Assembly: GCF_013408305.1 (NCBI RefSeq)
Contig: NZ_JACBZS010000001.1
Span: forward strand, 496,001 to 560,000
DNA from: Naumannella cuiyingiana
GTDB lineage: Bacteria; Actinomycetota; Actinomycetes; Propionibacteriales; Propionibacteriaceae
Direction of reading: 5' to 3'
Length of the DNA stretch: 64,000 nucleotides
Shown here: positions 25,372 to 33,702 of the stretch, piece by piece
Layout: the number at the start of each line of letters is the position of its first letter
How positions within the stretch are numbered: position 1 is the stretch's first letter
Made by a program: the position numbers and the translations under genes
Notes under the pieces: model-generated
The model's input: the letters and a program-made list of their open reading frames with translations, nothing else
Told to the model about the DNA's origin: nothing
The model's database searches: none

Positions 25372-27172
25372 GCCCGGGCGGTGTCGGGGCTCCGCCCGCT
25401 TCGACGACCTCGTCGCCGACCGGGCGCTGATCTTCGGCGCTCCGCGCGCCGAGCTGTCGGCCGTCCGGATCGACCAGGTCGGCCCGGTGCTGCGACAGGT
25501 GGAGCGGGCCACCGCGGCCGGCGCGTGGGCGGCGGGATTCGTCGGCTACGACGCGGCGGCCGCCTTCCTGCCGGTCCCGCGGGCGCCGTCGGCGGCGGAC
25601 GGACTGCCTCTGGCGTGGTTCATGATCACCGATCCGCCGCGGGTGGCGCCGGCGCTGTCCGGCCTCCCTGCCGAGGGGCCCGGCCCGATCGGTCCCTGGC
25701 ATCCGGCGTGGTCGGCCGCCGAGCATCGCGACCGGGTGGCCGCGATCCGGTCGGCGATCGCGCGCGGCGACACCTACCAGGCGAACCTGACGACCACCCT
25801 GCGCGGACACGTCCCGGGCGATCCGGCCGCGTTCTACCGCCAACTGGCGAGCGCGCAGCACGGTTCCTTCCACGCGCTGCTGCGGGTCGGCGACCGGGTC
25901 GTCGCGAGCGCCAGCCCCGAACGCTTCTTCCGCTGGAGCGCCGACGAGCTGCTGTGCAGCCCGATGAAGGGCACGGCCCCGCGCGGGGTGTCGGTTGCCG
26001 CGGACGCCGTCGCCCGCGAACGGTTGCTGGCCAGCGCCAAGGAGCGCGCCGAGAACGTGATGATCGTCGACCTGCTGCGCAACGACCTCGGCCGGATCGC
26101 GCGCACGGGCACGGTCGCGGTGAGCGAGCTGCTGCGCGCGGAGCGCTATCCGTCGGTCTGGCAGCTCGTCTCCGACATCCGCGCCGTCCCCGCACCGGGC
26201 GTGGGGCTGGCCGAGATCTTCGCCGCACTCTTCCCCTGCGGCTCGATCACGGGCGCTCCGAAGATCAGCACGGCGAAGCTGCTGACCGAGCTGGAGGGGC
26301 GCGGCCGCGGCCTCTACTGCGGCGCCATCGGTTACGTCGCACCGCCGGGCGCACCGGTGCGAGCGGAGTTCAACGTCGCGATCCGCACGGTCGTGCTCGA
26401 CGCGCAGGGTGCCGCCAGCTACGGCGTCGGCGGCGCCATCACCTGGGATTCCGAGCCGGCCGCGGAATGGGCAGAGCTCGCGGCGAAGGCACGGGTGCTC
26501 GGCCAGCCGGTGGCGCCGTTCGCGCTGCTGGAGACATTCGGGGTGGCCGAGCGCGACGGCGTACCCACCGCGGTGAATCTGTCCGCGCACCTGGCCCGGC
26601 TGGCGGCCTCGGCCGACCATTTCGGGTTCGCCTTCGACCGTGACCGGGTCGAGCGCGCGGTGGCCGCCGCGTTGGCCGGGGTCGACCGCGCACGGGTACG
26701 CCTGGAGCTCGCCCGCGACGGAACGGCGGCGGTGCGCCTCGCTCCCCCGCCGGACCCGCCCGCGCGACCGCTGGCGCTTGCCGTGCACCGGGCCGAACCG
26801 GTCGATCCGGACAACCCGTGGCTGCACCACAAGACGACCAACCGCGAGGTCCACGAGCGAGCCCGGGCCGCCCACCCGGGCGCCGACGAGGTGTTGCTGG
26901 TGAACCGCGCCGGCATGATCACCGAGGCGACTACGGCGAACGTCGTCGCGCTGATCGACGGGAAGTGGTGCACCCCGCCGACGACCGACGGCTGCCTGCC
27001 CGGGATCGAACGCGCCCGGCTGCTCGACGCCGGCATCCTGGTCGAGCGGTCGATCCCCGCCGACCGGCTCGGGTCGGCCGCCGGGCTCGCGCTGATCAAC
27101 TCCCTGCGCGGCTGGCGGCCGGCAGAGCTGTCGCCGCGAGGGTCGGGGCGACCGCCTCGGGAGACAGGTTGA
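25343..27172 (+). CDS. Aminodeoxychorismate synthase component I fused to aminodeoxychorismate lyase
   Basis: A protein of about 609 residues with two folate-pathway domains. The chorismate-binding domain (about 85-385) has [59 protein letters not shown] and YCGAIGY. The C-terminal class IV domain (about 395-600) has the PLP lysine in [15 protein letters not shown] and [20 protein letters not shown]. It would convert chorismate to 4-aminobenzoate, with ammonia from a PabA encoded elsewhere. The start is unsure: ATG 25343 (or TTG 25337) lies inside the end of aceE, and no start codon is available closer to the conserved region. The 3' end overlaps the convergent ATPase by 77 bp. Confidence 0.87.
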   Translation: MSPRRAATPEPGRCRGSARFDDLVADRALIFGAPRAELSAVRIDQVGPVLRQVERATAAGAWAAGFVGYDAAAAFLPVPRAPSAADGLPLAWFMITDPPRVAPALSGLPAEGPGPIGPWHPAWSAAEHRDRVAAIRSAIARGDTYQANLTTTLRGHVPGDPAAFYRQLASAQHGSFHALLRVGDRVVASASPERFFRWSADELLCSPMKGTAPRGVSVAADAVARERLLASAKERAENVMIVDLLRNDLGRIARTGTVAVSELLRAERYPSVWQLVSDIRAVPAPGVGLAEIFAALFPCGSITGAPKISTAKLLTELEGRGRGLYCGAIGYVAPPGAPVRAEFNVAIRTVVLDAQGAASYGVGGAITWDSEPAAEWAELAAKARVLGQPVAPFALLETFGVAERDGVPTAVNLSAHLARLAASADHFGFAFDRDRVERAVAAALAGVDRARVRLELARDGTAAVRLAPPPDPPARPLALAVHRAEPVDPDNPWLHHKTTNREVHERARAAHPGADEVLLVNRAGMITEATTANVVALIDGKWCTPPTTDGCLPGIERARLLDAGILVERSIPADRLGSAAGLALINSLRGWRPAELSPRGSGRPPRETG

Positions 27173-29219
27173 GCCGCCGCAGGGTCTGCGCATTCAGCGC
27201 GACGATGATCGTGGACAGCGACATCAGCACGGCGCCGACCGCCATCGGCAGCACGAAGCCGATCGGTGCGAGGACGCCCGCGGCCAGCGGCACGGAGATC
27301 AGGTTGTAGCCGGCAGCCCACCACAGGTTCTGCTTCATCTTGCGGTACGCCGCATCGGACAGCGTGATCACCGACAACACACCGCGCGGGTCGTCGCTGG
27401 CCAGGATCACACCGGCCGAGGCGACGGCCACGTCGGTCCCGGCGCCGATGGCGATGCCGACATCGGCCCGGGCCAGGGCGGGTGCGTCGTTGACGCCGTC
27501 GCCGACCATGGCGACCCGCTTGCCCTCGGCCTGCAGCTCGCCGACGACTCGGGCCTTGTCCTCGGGACGCACCTGCGCGTGGACGCGGTCGATGCCGAGC
27601 TGTGCGCCGACGGCGTCGGCCACCGATCGGGCGTCGCCGGTGATCATCACGACCTCGATGCCCCGCTCGCGCAGGCCGGCGACCGCCTCGCGCGACTCGG
27701 CGCGGATCGCGTCGGCGAGGGCCAGCGCGCCGATCACCTGGCCGTCGACGAGGACGGACAGGACCGTGGCGGCCGGCCCGAAACCCGGTTCACCGGAGGT
27801 TTCCAGCGGATCGGCACCGGCGCTGGCCAGCATCGCCGGCCCGCCGACGGCGACCGTCCGGTCGTCGACGGTGGCGGTGACGCCGAGGGCGGGCGAGGCG
27901 GTGAAGTCGCGAGCATGCGGCACGGACAGGCCGCGTTCGGCTGCCGCGGTGACGATCGCGCGGGCCAGCGGGTGCTCGCTGTCGGCCTCGGCGGCAGCGG
28001 CGAGGGCGAGAAGTTGATCTTCGTCGGTGCCGGGTGCGGGCCGGGCGCCGACCAGGACGGGCTCACCGCGGGTGAGCGTACCGGTCTTGTCGAAGAGCAC
28101 CACATCGACCGTGCGCATGGATTCCAGCGCCAACCGGTCCGAGATCAGGATGCCGTTGCGGGCCGCCTTCTCGGTGGAGATCGAGACGACCAACGGGATC
28201 GCCAGACCGAGCGCGTGGGGGCAGGCGATCACCAGCACGGTGATCGCGCGGACGACGGCCTGGTCCGGCATCCCGAGCGCCGACCAGACGATCACGGTGA
28301 TCACAGCGGCGATCAGCGCGAACCAGAACAGCCACGCGGCGGCGCGGTCGGCGAGGCGCTGCGCACGGGTGGTGGAGCTCTGCGCGTCGGCGACCAGCTT
28401 GCGGATCCCGGCGAGCGCCGTCCGGTCGCCGGTCGCGGTGACCGTGACCCGTAGGGCGGAGTCGGTGGCGACCGTGCCGGCGACGACCGGGTCGCCGATG
28501 CCGCGCCGGACCGGGCGCGACTCTCCGGTGATCATGGACTCGTCCACGCTGGCCTCGCCGTCGCTGACCTCACCGTCGGCCGGCAGACGGCCGCCCGGCC
28601 GGACCAGCACGAGATCGCCGACGGCCAGCAGGCTCGGGTCGACCTGGTTGGTGCTGCCGTCCGCGTCGATCCGCTCGGCGGTGTCGGGCAGCAGCGCGGC
28701 CAGGCTGTCCAGGGCGGAGCTGGTCCGGGCCAGCGAGCGCATCTCCAGCCAGTGCCCGAGCAGCATGATCACGATCAGCAGCGCCAGCTCCCACCAGAAG
28801 TCGAGCTGGTGGTCGAGCAGGCCGAGCGTGGCGCCCCAGGAGGCCAGGAACGCGACCGTGATCGCGAGGGCGATGAGCAGCATCATGCCGGGGCGCCGGG
28901 CGCGCAGTTCGGAGACGGCGCCGGTCAGGAAGGGCCGGCCGCCCCAGAGGTACATCACCGTGCCGAGGACCGGCGAGAGCCAGCGCAGCCAGGGCCAGTC
29001 GGGCAACGGGTAGCCGAGCAGCATCGCGAACATCGGGCTGGCGGCCACCGTCGGGATCGACAGTGCCAGCATCACCCAGAACAGTCGCCGGAACTGGGCC
29101 GCGTGGTCGCCGTGCCCGCCGTGACCCGCGTGCCCGGTATGGCCTTCGCCGTGGCCCGCATGCCCGGTGTGGCCGGCCATCGGCATGGATTCTTCCGGCT
29201 GGTGCTGGTGTTCGGTCAT
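27096..29219 (-). CDS. copB: P1B-type copper-translocating ATPase (CopB-like, CPH motif)
   Basis: A 707-residue P-type ATPase. The first 40 residues are Met/His/Gly-rich (repeats of GHTGHAGHG) and probably bind copper. The phosphatase motif is ITGES, the transmembrane metal site is VIACPHALGLA (CPH rather than CPC, as in the P1B-3 group), the phosphorylation site is FDKTGTLTRG, and the hinge is MVGDGVNDAPALARAD. This group exports Cu(II), Cu(I) or Ag(I). Its promoter contains a CsoR-type box and the mRNA looks leaderless. There are no heavy-metal-associated CXXC domains. Confidence 0.92.
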   Translation of the reverse strand: MTEHQHQPEESMPMAGHTGHAGHGEGHTGHAGHGGHGDHAAQFRRLFWVMLALSIPTVAASPMFAMLLGYPLPDWPWLRWLSPVLGTVMYLWGGRPFLTGAVSELRARRPGMMLLIALAITVAFLASWGATLGLLDHQLDFWWELALLIVIMLLGHWLEMRSLARTSSALDSLAALLPDTAERIDADGSTNQVDPSLLAVGDLVLVRPGGRLPADGEVSDGEASVDESMITGESRPVRRGIGDPVVAGTVATDSALRVTVTATGDRTALAGIRKLVADAQSSTTRAQRLADRAAAWLFWFALIAAVITVIVWSALGMPDQAVVRAITVLVIACPHALGLAIPLVVSISTEKAARNGILISDRLALESMRTVDVVLFDKTGTLTRGEPVLVGARPAPGTDEDQLLALAAAAEADSEHPLARAIVTAAAERGLSVPHARDFTASPALGVTATVDDRTVAVGGPAMLASAGADPLETSGEPGFGPAATVLSVLVDGQVIGALALADAIRAESREAVAGLRERGIEVVMITGDARSVADAVGAQLGIDRVHAQVRPEDKARVVGELQAEGKRVAMVGDGVNDAPALARADVGIAIGAGTDVAVASAGVILASDDPRGVLSVITLSDAAYRKMKQNLWWAAGYNLISVPLAAGVLAPIGFVLPMAVGAVLMSLSTIIVALNAQTLRRLNLSPEAVAPTLAATALPAASRAGS

Positions 29220-29226
29220 GTCTCAC

Positions 29227-29254
29227 ACTATACCCCCTAGGGGTATCTGGACAA
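29227..29254 (-). promoter_or_regulatory. copB promoter: -35 TTGTCC, 16-bp spacer, -10 TATAGT
   Basis: Read on the minus strand, TTGTCC (29254-29249) and TATAGT (29232-29227) are 16 bp apart. TATAGT ends seven bases before ATG 29219, so transcription should begin at the start codon or one base before it. The spacer is filled by the CsoR-type palindrome. Confidence 0.7.
29230..29246. promoter_or_regulatory. CsoR-type copper operator
   Basis: ATACCCCCTAGGGGTAT is a near-perfect inverted repeat (ATACCCC/GGGGTAT arms) of the form ATACCC-N-GGGTAT recognised by copper-sensing CsoR repressors in actinobacteria and Bacillus. Lying between -35 and -10 of copB, it would repress when CsoR is copper-free. 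No csoR gene is in the window. Confidence 0.75.
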
Positions 29255-29274
29255 GACTGGTCGATGCGCGCCCG

Positions 29275-29643
29275 TCAGGGTGCCGAGGCGTCGATCAGGC
29301 CCTGCAGCGAGGTTCGCGTACCTTCCAGCTCGGCGATCCGCGCATCGTGCTCGCGCAGGTGCGCGACGAGCACCGGTACAGCGCACGGCTCCAGGCGCCC
29401 CGGCTCGTGGATGCAGTCGACCAGCTCGCGGATCACCCGCACCGGCAGCCCGGCCGCCAACAGCTCGCGGATCCGGCGGACCCGCTCCACTGCGCCCGCG
29501 TCGAACAATCGCTGGCCGGCCGAGGAACGTCGAGCCGGCAGGATCCCGCTGTTCTCGTAGTGCCGCAGCAGCCGCGCACTCACCCCGGTCCGCTCGGCCA
29601 GTTCCCCGACCCGCAGCGACCGCCCCGCACTTGCCCCTGCCAC
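29275..29643 (-). CDS. MerR-family transcriptional regulator
   Basis: A 122-residue MerR protein. The winged helix is at residues 8-40 (SLRVGELAERTGVSARLLRH, YENSGILPARR), followed by FDAGAVERVRRIRELLAAGL and a dimerisation helix. Two cysteines (VDCIHEPGRLEPCAVP) are in mid-protein, a pattern common in general MerR proteins rather than a clear metal site. GTG 29643 follows GGAG at 9 bases. It lies upstream of copB on the same strand and only 25 bp from the divergent aminotransferase gene; either could be its target. Confidence 0.85.
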   Translation of the reverse strand: MAGASAGRSLRVGELAERTGVSARLLRHYENSGILPARRSSAGQRLFDAGAVERVRRIRELLAAGLPVRVIRELVDCIHEPGRLEPCAVPVLVAHLREHDARIAELEGTRTSLQGLIDASAP

Positions 29644-29668
29644 TGGTGTCAACTCCTAGCTTCGGGCC

Positions 29669-30475
29669 ATGCCTATCGCACTGACCTACCTCAACGGTAG
29701 AACCCCCACCGCCGAACAGCTCGCCCCGTTGGCCTTCGCCGGATACACCCACTTCACCGCGATGCAGGTACGCGATCGCGCCGCTCGCGGGCTCGACCTG
29801 CACCTGGAGCGGCTGCGGAGCGCCAGCGACGAGATGTTCGGCCACCACCTCGCCGACGCCGAGCTGCGGACGCTGCTCGCCGATGCGGTACGCCGCGGAC
29901 CGCGCGACAGCTCGCTCACCTGCTTCGTGACGGGCCGACCGGGCGAGTTCACGGCGCCGGACGTCGCGCCCGACCTCGACGTCCTGGTCAGGGTCACCGA
30001 TCCTGCCCAACCGCCGGCCGGCCCGCTGGCACTCGACGCGGTCGCACACGAGCGGCATCTCCCCGAGATCAAGCACACGGGCGAGGTGGCCAAGACGCGA
30101 TATCTGCGCCGGGCCGTGGCTCGCGGTTTCGACGACGCCGCCTTCCTCGACCGCGATGGCCGACTGTCGGAGGCGACCATCTGGAACCTGGCTTTCAGCG
30201 ACGGCAGCTCGGTGATCTGGCCGGACGCCGCCGTGCTGCCCGGGGTCACCATGCAGATCCTGCGGCGGCGCCTCGCCGCCCTCGGCGTACCCCAGGAAAC
30301 GCGCGACATCCGACCGGCCGACCTCGATCCGCGGCTCTCCGGTGTGGTGATCAACTCCTGGTCGCCCGGCATCGCCCTGGATCGGATCGGCGACCGGCGC
30401 CTGGCCGACGGGCGGGCGTTCTCGGCGCTGTTGCACCGGGCCTACGCCACGGAACCAGCCGTCAACTTTGATTGA
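29669..30475 (+). CDS. Class IV aminotransferase-family PLP enzyme
   Basis: A 268-residue fold-type IV protein. The PLP lysine is probably in LPEIKHTGEVAKTRYL near residue 134, with FLDRDGRLSEATIWNLAF and VLPGVTMQILRRRL giving the family's Glu and loop. The group contains branched-chain aminotransferases, D-amino acid transaminases and aminodeoxychorismate lyases; this one is closest in form to the lyase-like set. A full lyase domain is already fused to PabB 2.5 kb away, so a different substrate is likely. Confidence 0.77.
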   Translation: MPIALTYLNGRTPTAEQLAPLAFAGYTHFTAMQVRDRAARGLDLHLERLRSASDEMFGHHLADAELRTLLADAVRRGPRDSSLTCFVTGRPGEFTAPDVAPDLDVLVRVTDPAQPPAGPLALDAVAHERHLPEIKHTGEVAKTRYLRRAVARGFDDAAFLDRDGRLSEATIWNLAFSDGSSVIWPDAAVLPGVTMQILRRRLAALGVPQETRDIRPADLDPRLSGVVINSWSPGIALDRIGDRRLADGRAFSALLHRAYATEPAVNFD

Positions 30476-30476
30476 C
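30461..30476. promoter_or_regulatory. Operator 1 of the HTH/ClpN-SRPBCC operon
   Basis: GTCAAC-TTTG-ATTGAC, a 6-4-6 inverted repeat with one mismatch, overlapping the -35 hexamer TTGACA (30472-30477). It matches operator 2, whose centre is 28 bp downstream. Confidence 0.6.
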
Positions 30477-30500
30477 ACATTGCGTGTCGTCAACTACGGT
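30472..30500 (+). promoter_or_regulatory. Consensus promoter TTGACA-17-TACGGT, leaderless
   Basis: TTGACA at 30472-30477, exactly 17 bp, then TACGGT at 30495-30500. Six bases later comes ATG 30507, so the mRNA should have no leader. One of the best sigma-70-type promoters in the window. Confidence 0.72.
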
Positions 30501-30504
30501 TGAC
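30489..30504. promoter_or_regulatory. Operator 2 of the HTH/ClpN-SRPBCC operon
   Basis: GTCAAC-TACG-GTTGAC, a perfect 6-4-6 inverted repeat covering the -10 hexamer. Binding here and at operator 1 would block RNA polymerase, suggesting autoregulation by the HTH protein encoded immediately downstream. Confidence 0.65.
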
Positions 30505-30506
30505 GC

Positions 30507-30785
30507 ATGGCGATGGCGGATCTGATCACGGAGGCGAACGACCTGGGCGACCCGCGCCGCGGGCTGCGCGCGATCCACGCGCTGCGTCGCGCGACCGACG
30601 CCTGGGAGCTCGCCCAGGTCGAGGCGGCCCTCGCGGCGGGGTTGAGCTGGGCCGAGATCGCAACCGAGCTCGGGGTGACCAAGCAGGCCGCCCACAAGAG
30701 GTACGCCAAACGCGTGCACCCCGACCTGACCGACCCCGACAAACGCCGACGTGGCGGCTCCCGACCAGAAAGGCCAACGCGATGA
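30507..30785 (+). CDS. Small helix-turn-helix protein
   Basis: A 92-residue DNA-binding protein. ELAQVEAALAAGLSWAEIAT plus ELGVTKQAAHKRYAKRV (about residues 33-70) form a sigma-70 region 4-like helix-turn-helix, with a basic C-terminal tail. A second ATG lies two codons on. It is the first gene of a two-gene operon and overlaps the ClpN protein start by 4 bp. Likely a repressor of its own promoter, where two matching inverted repeats sit; this is inferred. Confidence 0.75.
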   Translation: MAMADLITEANDLGDPRRGLRAIHALRRATDAWELAQVEAALAAGLSWAEIATELGVTKQAAHKRYAKRVHPDLTDPDKRRRGGSRPERPTR

Positions 30786-31708
30786 CCTCCGTCTCAGACA
30801 CCCAACTCATCCTGACCGGCGCGATCATGGAGGCGGTCCGCGCGCGGCAGCAGACGATCGATGTCGATCATCTGCTGCTGGGGCTGGTCAGCGCCGGCGG
30901 CCCGTCGGCGGCCCTGCTCGCCCGCCACGGGGTCGGCCTGGCGCAACTGCGTGCCGCCAGCCGCGAACTGGAGCGCGACGAGCTGATCGACATCGGCATC
31001 GCCCCGCCGGCGCCGCCGGAGCGTGAGCTCAGCCCGACACAGCAACTCGAACTCGTGCGCCGCGGCGACTGGAACTTCGCACCGTCGACCAGAACGCTCG
31101 CCAAGGCACTGCGGATCGGCGGCCGCGATGATCGTGACTTCCTGGGCGCCGCCCTGGACGATCCCCGCGTCCGCGAGTACCTCGAATGGGCCGGTGCCGA
31201 CCCCGCCGCGATCCGTGCCGAACTGGCCGCTACCCACGACACCGGGGACCACCCGTCGCGCAACGGGGAGATCGCGGTCGAGAAGTTGATCACCGCAACA
31301 CTCGGCGACATCTGGCCGCTGCTGGCCGAGCCGGCCGCCCGGCTCGACTGGGACGGATCACTCGACGACACCGTCGCCGCGGAGGACGGCACATTGCGCC
31401 AGACGGTGCGCGGCGGCGGGCGTACCGCCACGATCACGCACCGGCTCGTGACCGCCGTCCCGCCCGAGAGCGGGCGCGCCAGGGTCAGTTGGCTGGAGAC
31501 GCGCCCGGACGGTCGGAGCCGGCTCGACCTGGCGCTGACCGAAGTGCCGGGGGGTACGCGGATACGGATCGCCCGCCGGCTGTCCCCACCCCGGAACTGG
31601 CTGCAGCGACTGGCGCGGCGGTGGGCACCTCACTTCCTGGGCAACCAGCTAGGCATGCTCGCCCAGGCGCTGAACCAGGCCACGGCGAGCCGCCATCCGC
31701 GCGGCTGA
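30782..31708 (+). CDS. Clp N-terminal domain protein fused to an SRPBCC-like domain
   Basis: A 308-residue soluble protein. Residues 1-70 (LILTGAIMEAVRARQQTIDV, DHLLLGLVSAGGPSAALLAR) match the Clp repeat found at the N-terminus of ClpA/ClpC, and a second repeat follows near 95-140. There is no AAA+ domain and no Walker motif. From about residue 155 the chain (IAVEKLITATLGDIWPLLAE, ARVSWLETRPDGRSRLDLAL) resembles a polyketide-cyclase/SRPBCC fold. Coupled to the HTH gene by an ATGA overlap. It may sense misfolded protein or a hydrophobic ligand and control the HTH partner. Confidence 0.75.
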   Translation: MTSVSDTQLILTGAIMEAVRARQQTIDVDHLLLGLVSAGGPSAALLARHGVGLAQLRAASRELERDELIDIGIAPPAPPERELSPTQQLELVRRGDWNFAPSTRTLAKALRIGGRDDRDFLGAALDDPRVREYLEWAGADPAAIRAELAATHDTGDHPSRNGEIAVEKLITATLGDIWPLLAEPAARLDWDGSLDDTVAAEDGTLRQTVRGGGRTATITHRLVTAVPPESGRARVSWLETRPDGRSRLDLALTEVPGGTRIRIARRLSPPRNWLQRLARRWAPHFLGNQLGMLAQALNQATASRHPRG

Positions 31709-31812
31709 CCGGCGCTCGCCGAGCGGCTCCGCGGCCCACGCGCCTCGATCGACCGCGAGCACCTACGACGAGGTGCCCGTGGTCGAGCGCCCCTGACCCC
31801 GCCCCCGACCGG

Positions 31813-32838
31813 TCACCGCTGCTTCTTCGCGCCGCCCCACTCCAGCAGCCGATCCACCGGCCAGGTGTCGACGATCCGGTCGGGCTCGATGCCGGCGGCG
31901 ACCGCGCGCTCGGCCCCGTAGACGCGGAAGTCGAGCTGCCCGGGCGCGTGCGCATCGGTGTCGATCGAGAACAGACATCCAGAATCGCGGGCGAGCTCCA
32001 GCAGGCGGTCCGGCGGGTCGCGGCGCTCCGGGCGGGAGTTGATCTCGACCGCGACGTCGAACCGGGCGCAGGCGGCGAAGACCACCTCGGCATCGAAGAC
32101 CGATTCCGGTCGCGTGCCGCGCGCGCCCTCGATCAGGCGCCCCGTGCAGTGGCCGAGGATGTTGGTACGCGGGTTGGCGATCGCGCCAACCATCCGGTGC
32201 GTCATCGACTCCGAATCCATCCGCAGCTTGGAATGCACCGACGACACCACCACGTCGAGCCGGTCCAGCAGTCCGCGATCCTGATCAAGGTCGCCGTCGT
32301 CGAGGATGTCGACCTCGATCCCCCGCAGCACCCGGAACTCCCCCGCCAACTCGGCATTGATCGAATCGATCACACCGATCTGCTCGGTCAGTCGTTTCGC
32401 GGTCAGCCCGCGCGCAACCTTCAGCCGCGGCGAGTGATCGGTGATCGCGAGATAGGTCAGGCCCAGCCCGCGCGCCACCTCGACCATCTCCTCCAGCGGC
32501 GATCCCCCATCGGACCAGGTCGTGTGCGTGTGCAGATCGCCGCGCAGGTCCTTGATCAACTCGCCGCCGTCGGCGAGCGGTGTGGCGCCGGCCTCGCGCA
32601 GCCCGGCGAGATAGTCGGGTACGCCCCCGGCGACCGCCTCCTTGATCACTGTTGCCGTCTTCGGCCCGATGCCGGCGACCTCGCCCCAGCTTGCGTCGCG
32701 CTCGCGGCGGGCACGCTCGGCGCCGCTCAGCGCGGCGACCGCGTCGGCTGCCTTCCGGTAGGCCTGCACGCGATAGGTGTCGGCGCGCGACCGCTCCAGC
32801 CAGAAGCCGATCTCACGCAGGGCGACGACGGGATCCAC
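31813..32838 (-). CDS. PHP-domain phosphoesterase with Pol beta-like N-terminus
   Basis: A 341-residue protein resembling the two ends of bacterial PolX without its nucleotidyltransferase core. Residues 1-90 contain an 8-kDa-like segment and a helix-hairpin-helix (EVAGIGPKTATVIKEAVAGG). The PHP domain from about 115 has all metal motifs: DLHTHTTWSDGG, LAITDHSPR, GIEVDIL, SSVHSKLR, GHCTGRLI, EINSRPER, TDAHAPGQL. It is likely a DNA 3'-end or phosphate-ester hydrolase. GTG 32838 is chosen because TACCCT lies six bases upstream (leaderless); GTG 32844 is the alternative. Confidence 0.82.
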   Translation of the reverse strand: MDPVVALREIGFWLERSRADTYRVQAYRKAADAVAALSGAERARRERDASWGEVAGIGPKTATVIKEAVAGGVPDYLAGLREAGATPLADGGELIKDLRGDLHTHTTWSDGGSPLEEMVEVARGLGLTYLAITDHSPRLKVARGLTAKRLTEQIGVIDSINAELAGEFRVLRGIEVDILDDGDLDQDRGLLDRLDVVVSSVHSKLRMDSESMTHRMVGAIANPRTNILGHCTGRLIEGARGTRPESVFDAEVVFAACARFDVAVEINSRPERRDPPDRLLELARDSGCLFSIDTDAHAPGQLDFRVYGAERAVAAGIEPDRIVDTWPVDRLLEWGGAKKQR

Positions 32839-32844
32839 GCGCAC

Positions 32845-32850
32845 AGGGTA
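32845..32850 (-). promoter_or_regulatory. -10 hexamer TACCCT of the PHP gene
   Basis: TACCCT on the minus strand ends six bases before GTG 32838, matching the leaderless spacing seen at other genes here and favouring that start over GTG 32844. Confidence 0.4.
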
Positions 32851-32955
32851 CGGCCGCGATCCGGAACCGAACCGCGGCGCGCGTCGTTGAGCAGGCAGTT
32901 GCAATTTCAATCATGTGCCGTCGATCGACCGCGCACTCTGCCGAGGAGGCCCACC

Positions 32956-33693
32956 GTGACCGACCCGACAACCCCACAGGCTCCCCGGAGCGCGCGCCTT
33001 CGGACGGTGGTGATCATCGCCGGCATCGTCGCGGCGCTCGCCGTGGCCGCGGCGATCCTCGGGCCGCGCTGGTACGCCGAGTCACGCAACTCCGCCGCCC
33101 CGCCGCCGCTGCAGGCCCCCACCGCCGGGCCGGCCACCGCGCCTCCCACGACCGGCCCGTCGGCTCCGGGCGACGACCTGGCCGGCGAGTGGCGTGTCGG
33201 TCCGGGCTCGGAGGCGGGCTACCGGATCGAGGAGGTGCTGAACGGCAACGACGTCACCGTGGTCGGGCGTACCGACTCGGTCAGCGGGACCGCCACCGTC
33301 GCCGGCGACCGGCTCACCGCGGCGACGATCGAGGTCGACGTCGCGAGCATCGCCACGGACAGTTCGCGGCGCGACTCCTACTTCCGCGATACGGCGCTGC
33401 GCGCCGACGAGTTCCCGACCGCCACCTTCGAGGTCACCGAGCCGGTCGACCTGCCGGCCGCGTTCGTCTCCGGCGGCTCCGGCGCGACCGAGGTCAGCGG
33501 CGAGCTCACGCTGGCGGGGCAGACCCGGCCCGCGACCGGAACGTTCGAACTCACCCGCGACGGCGAGGCCGTGGCGGTGTCCGGCACGGTCGACGTCGAC
33601 GTCCGCGACTACGGCATCGAGCCGCCGAACCTGGGCTTCGTCACCGTCGAGCCGACCGGTCAGGTGGAGTTCCTGGTCAACCTCGGCCGCTGA
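32956..33693 (+). CDS. Membrane-anchored YceI-family protein
   Basis: A 245-residue protein. One transmembrane helix (about residues 16-38, TVVIIAGIVAALAVAAAILG) is followed by a Pro/Ala/Thr-rich linker and a YceI lipocalin-like barrel (residues about 75-245: GTATVAGDRLTAATIEVDVA, SRRDSYFRDTALRADEFPTA, GELTLAGQTRPATGTFELTR, RDYGIEPPNL). YceI proteins bind polyisoprenoid-type lipids. The barrel should face outside. GAGGAG precedes GTG 32956. Upstream, TTGCAATTTCAA (32899-32910) is a loose inverted repeat that could bind a regulator. Confidence 0.86.
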   Translation: MTDPTTPQAPRSARLRTVVIIAGIVAALAVAAAILGPRWYAESRNSAAPPPLQAPTAGPATAPPTTGPSAPGDDLAGEWRVGPGSEAGYRIEEVLNGNDVTVVGRTDSVSGTATVAGDRLTAATIEVDVASIATDSSRRDSYFRDTALRADEFPTATFEVTEPVDLPAAFVSGGSGATEVSGELTLAGQTRPATGTFELTRDGEAVAVSGTVDVDVRDYGIEPPNLGFVTVEPTGQVEFLVNLGR

Positions 33694-33702
33694 CCGCCCG
33701 GC

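Noticed and set aside
22411-25512. A 1033-codon open frame on the minus strand
   Set aside because: It is a shadow of aceE: the product is Arg/His/Leu-rich low-complexity sequence without motifs, while the plus frame encodes a complete AceE.
31759-31776. GCACCT-ACGACG-AGGTGC hairpin as a bidirectional terminator
   Set aside because: Only six base pairs and no T-run; too weak to call between the convergent ClpN and PHP genes.
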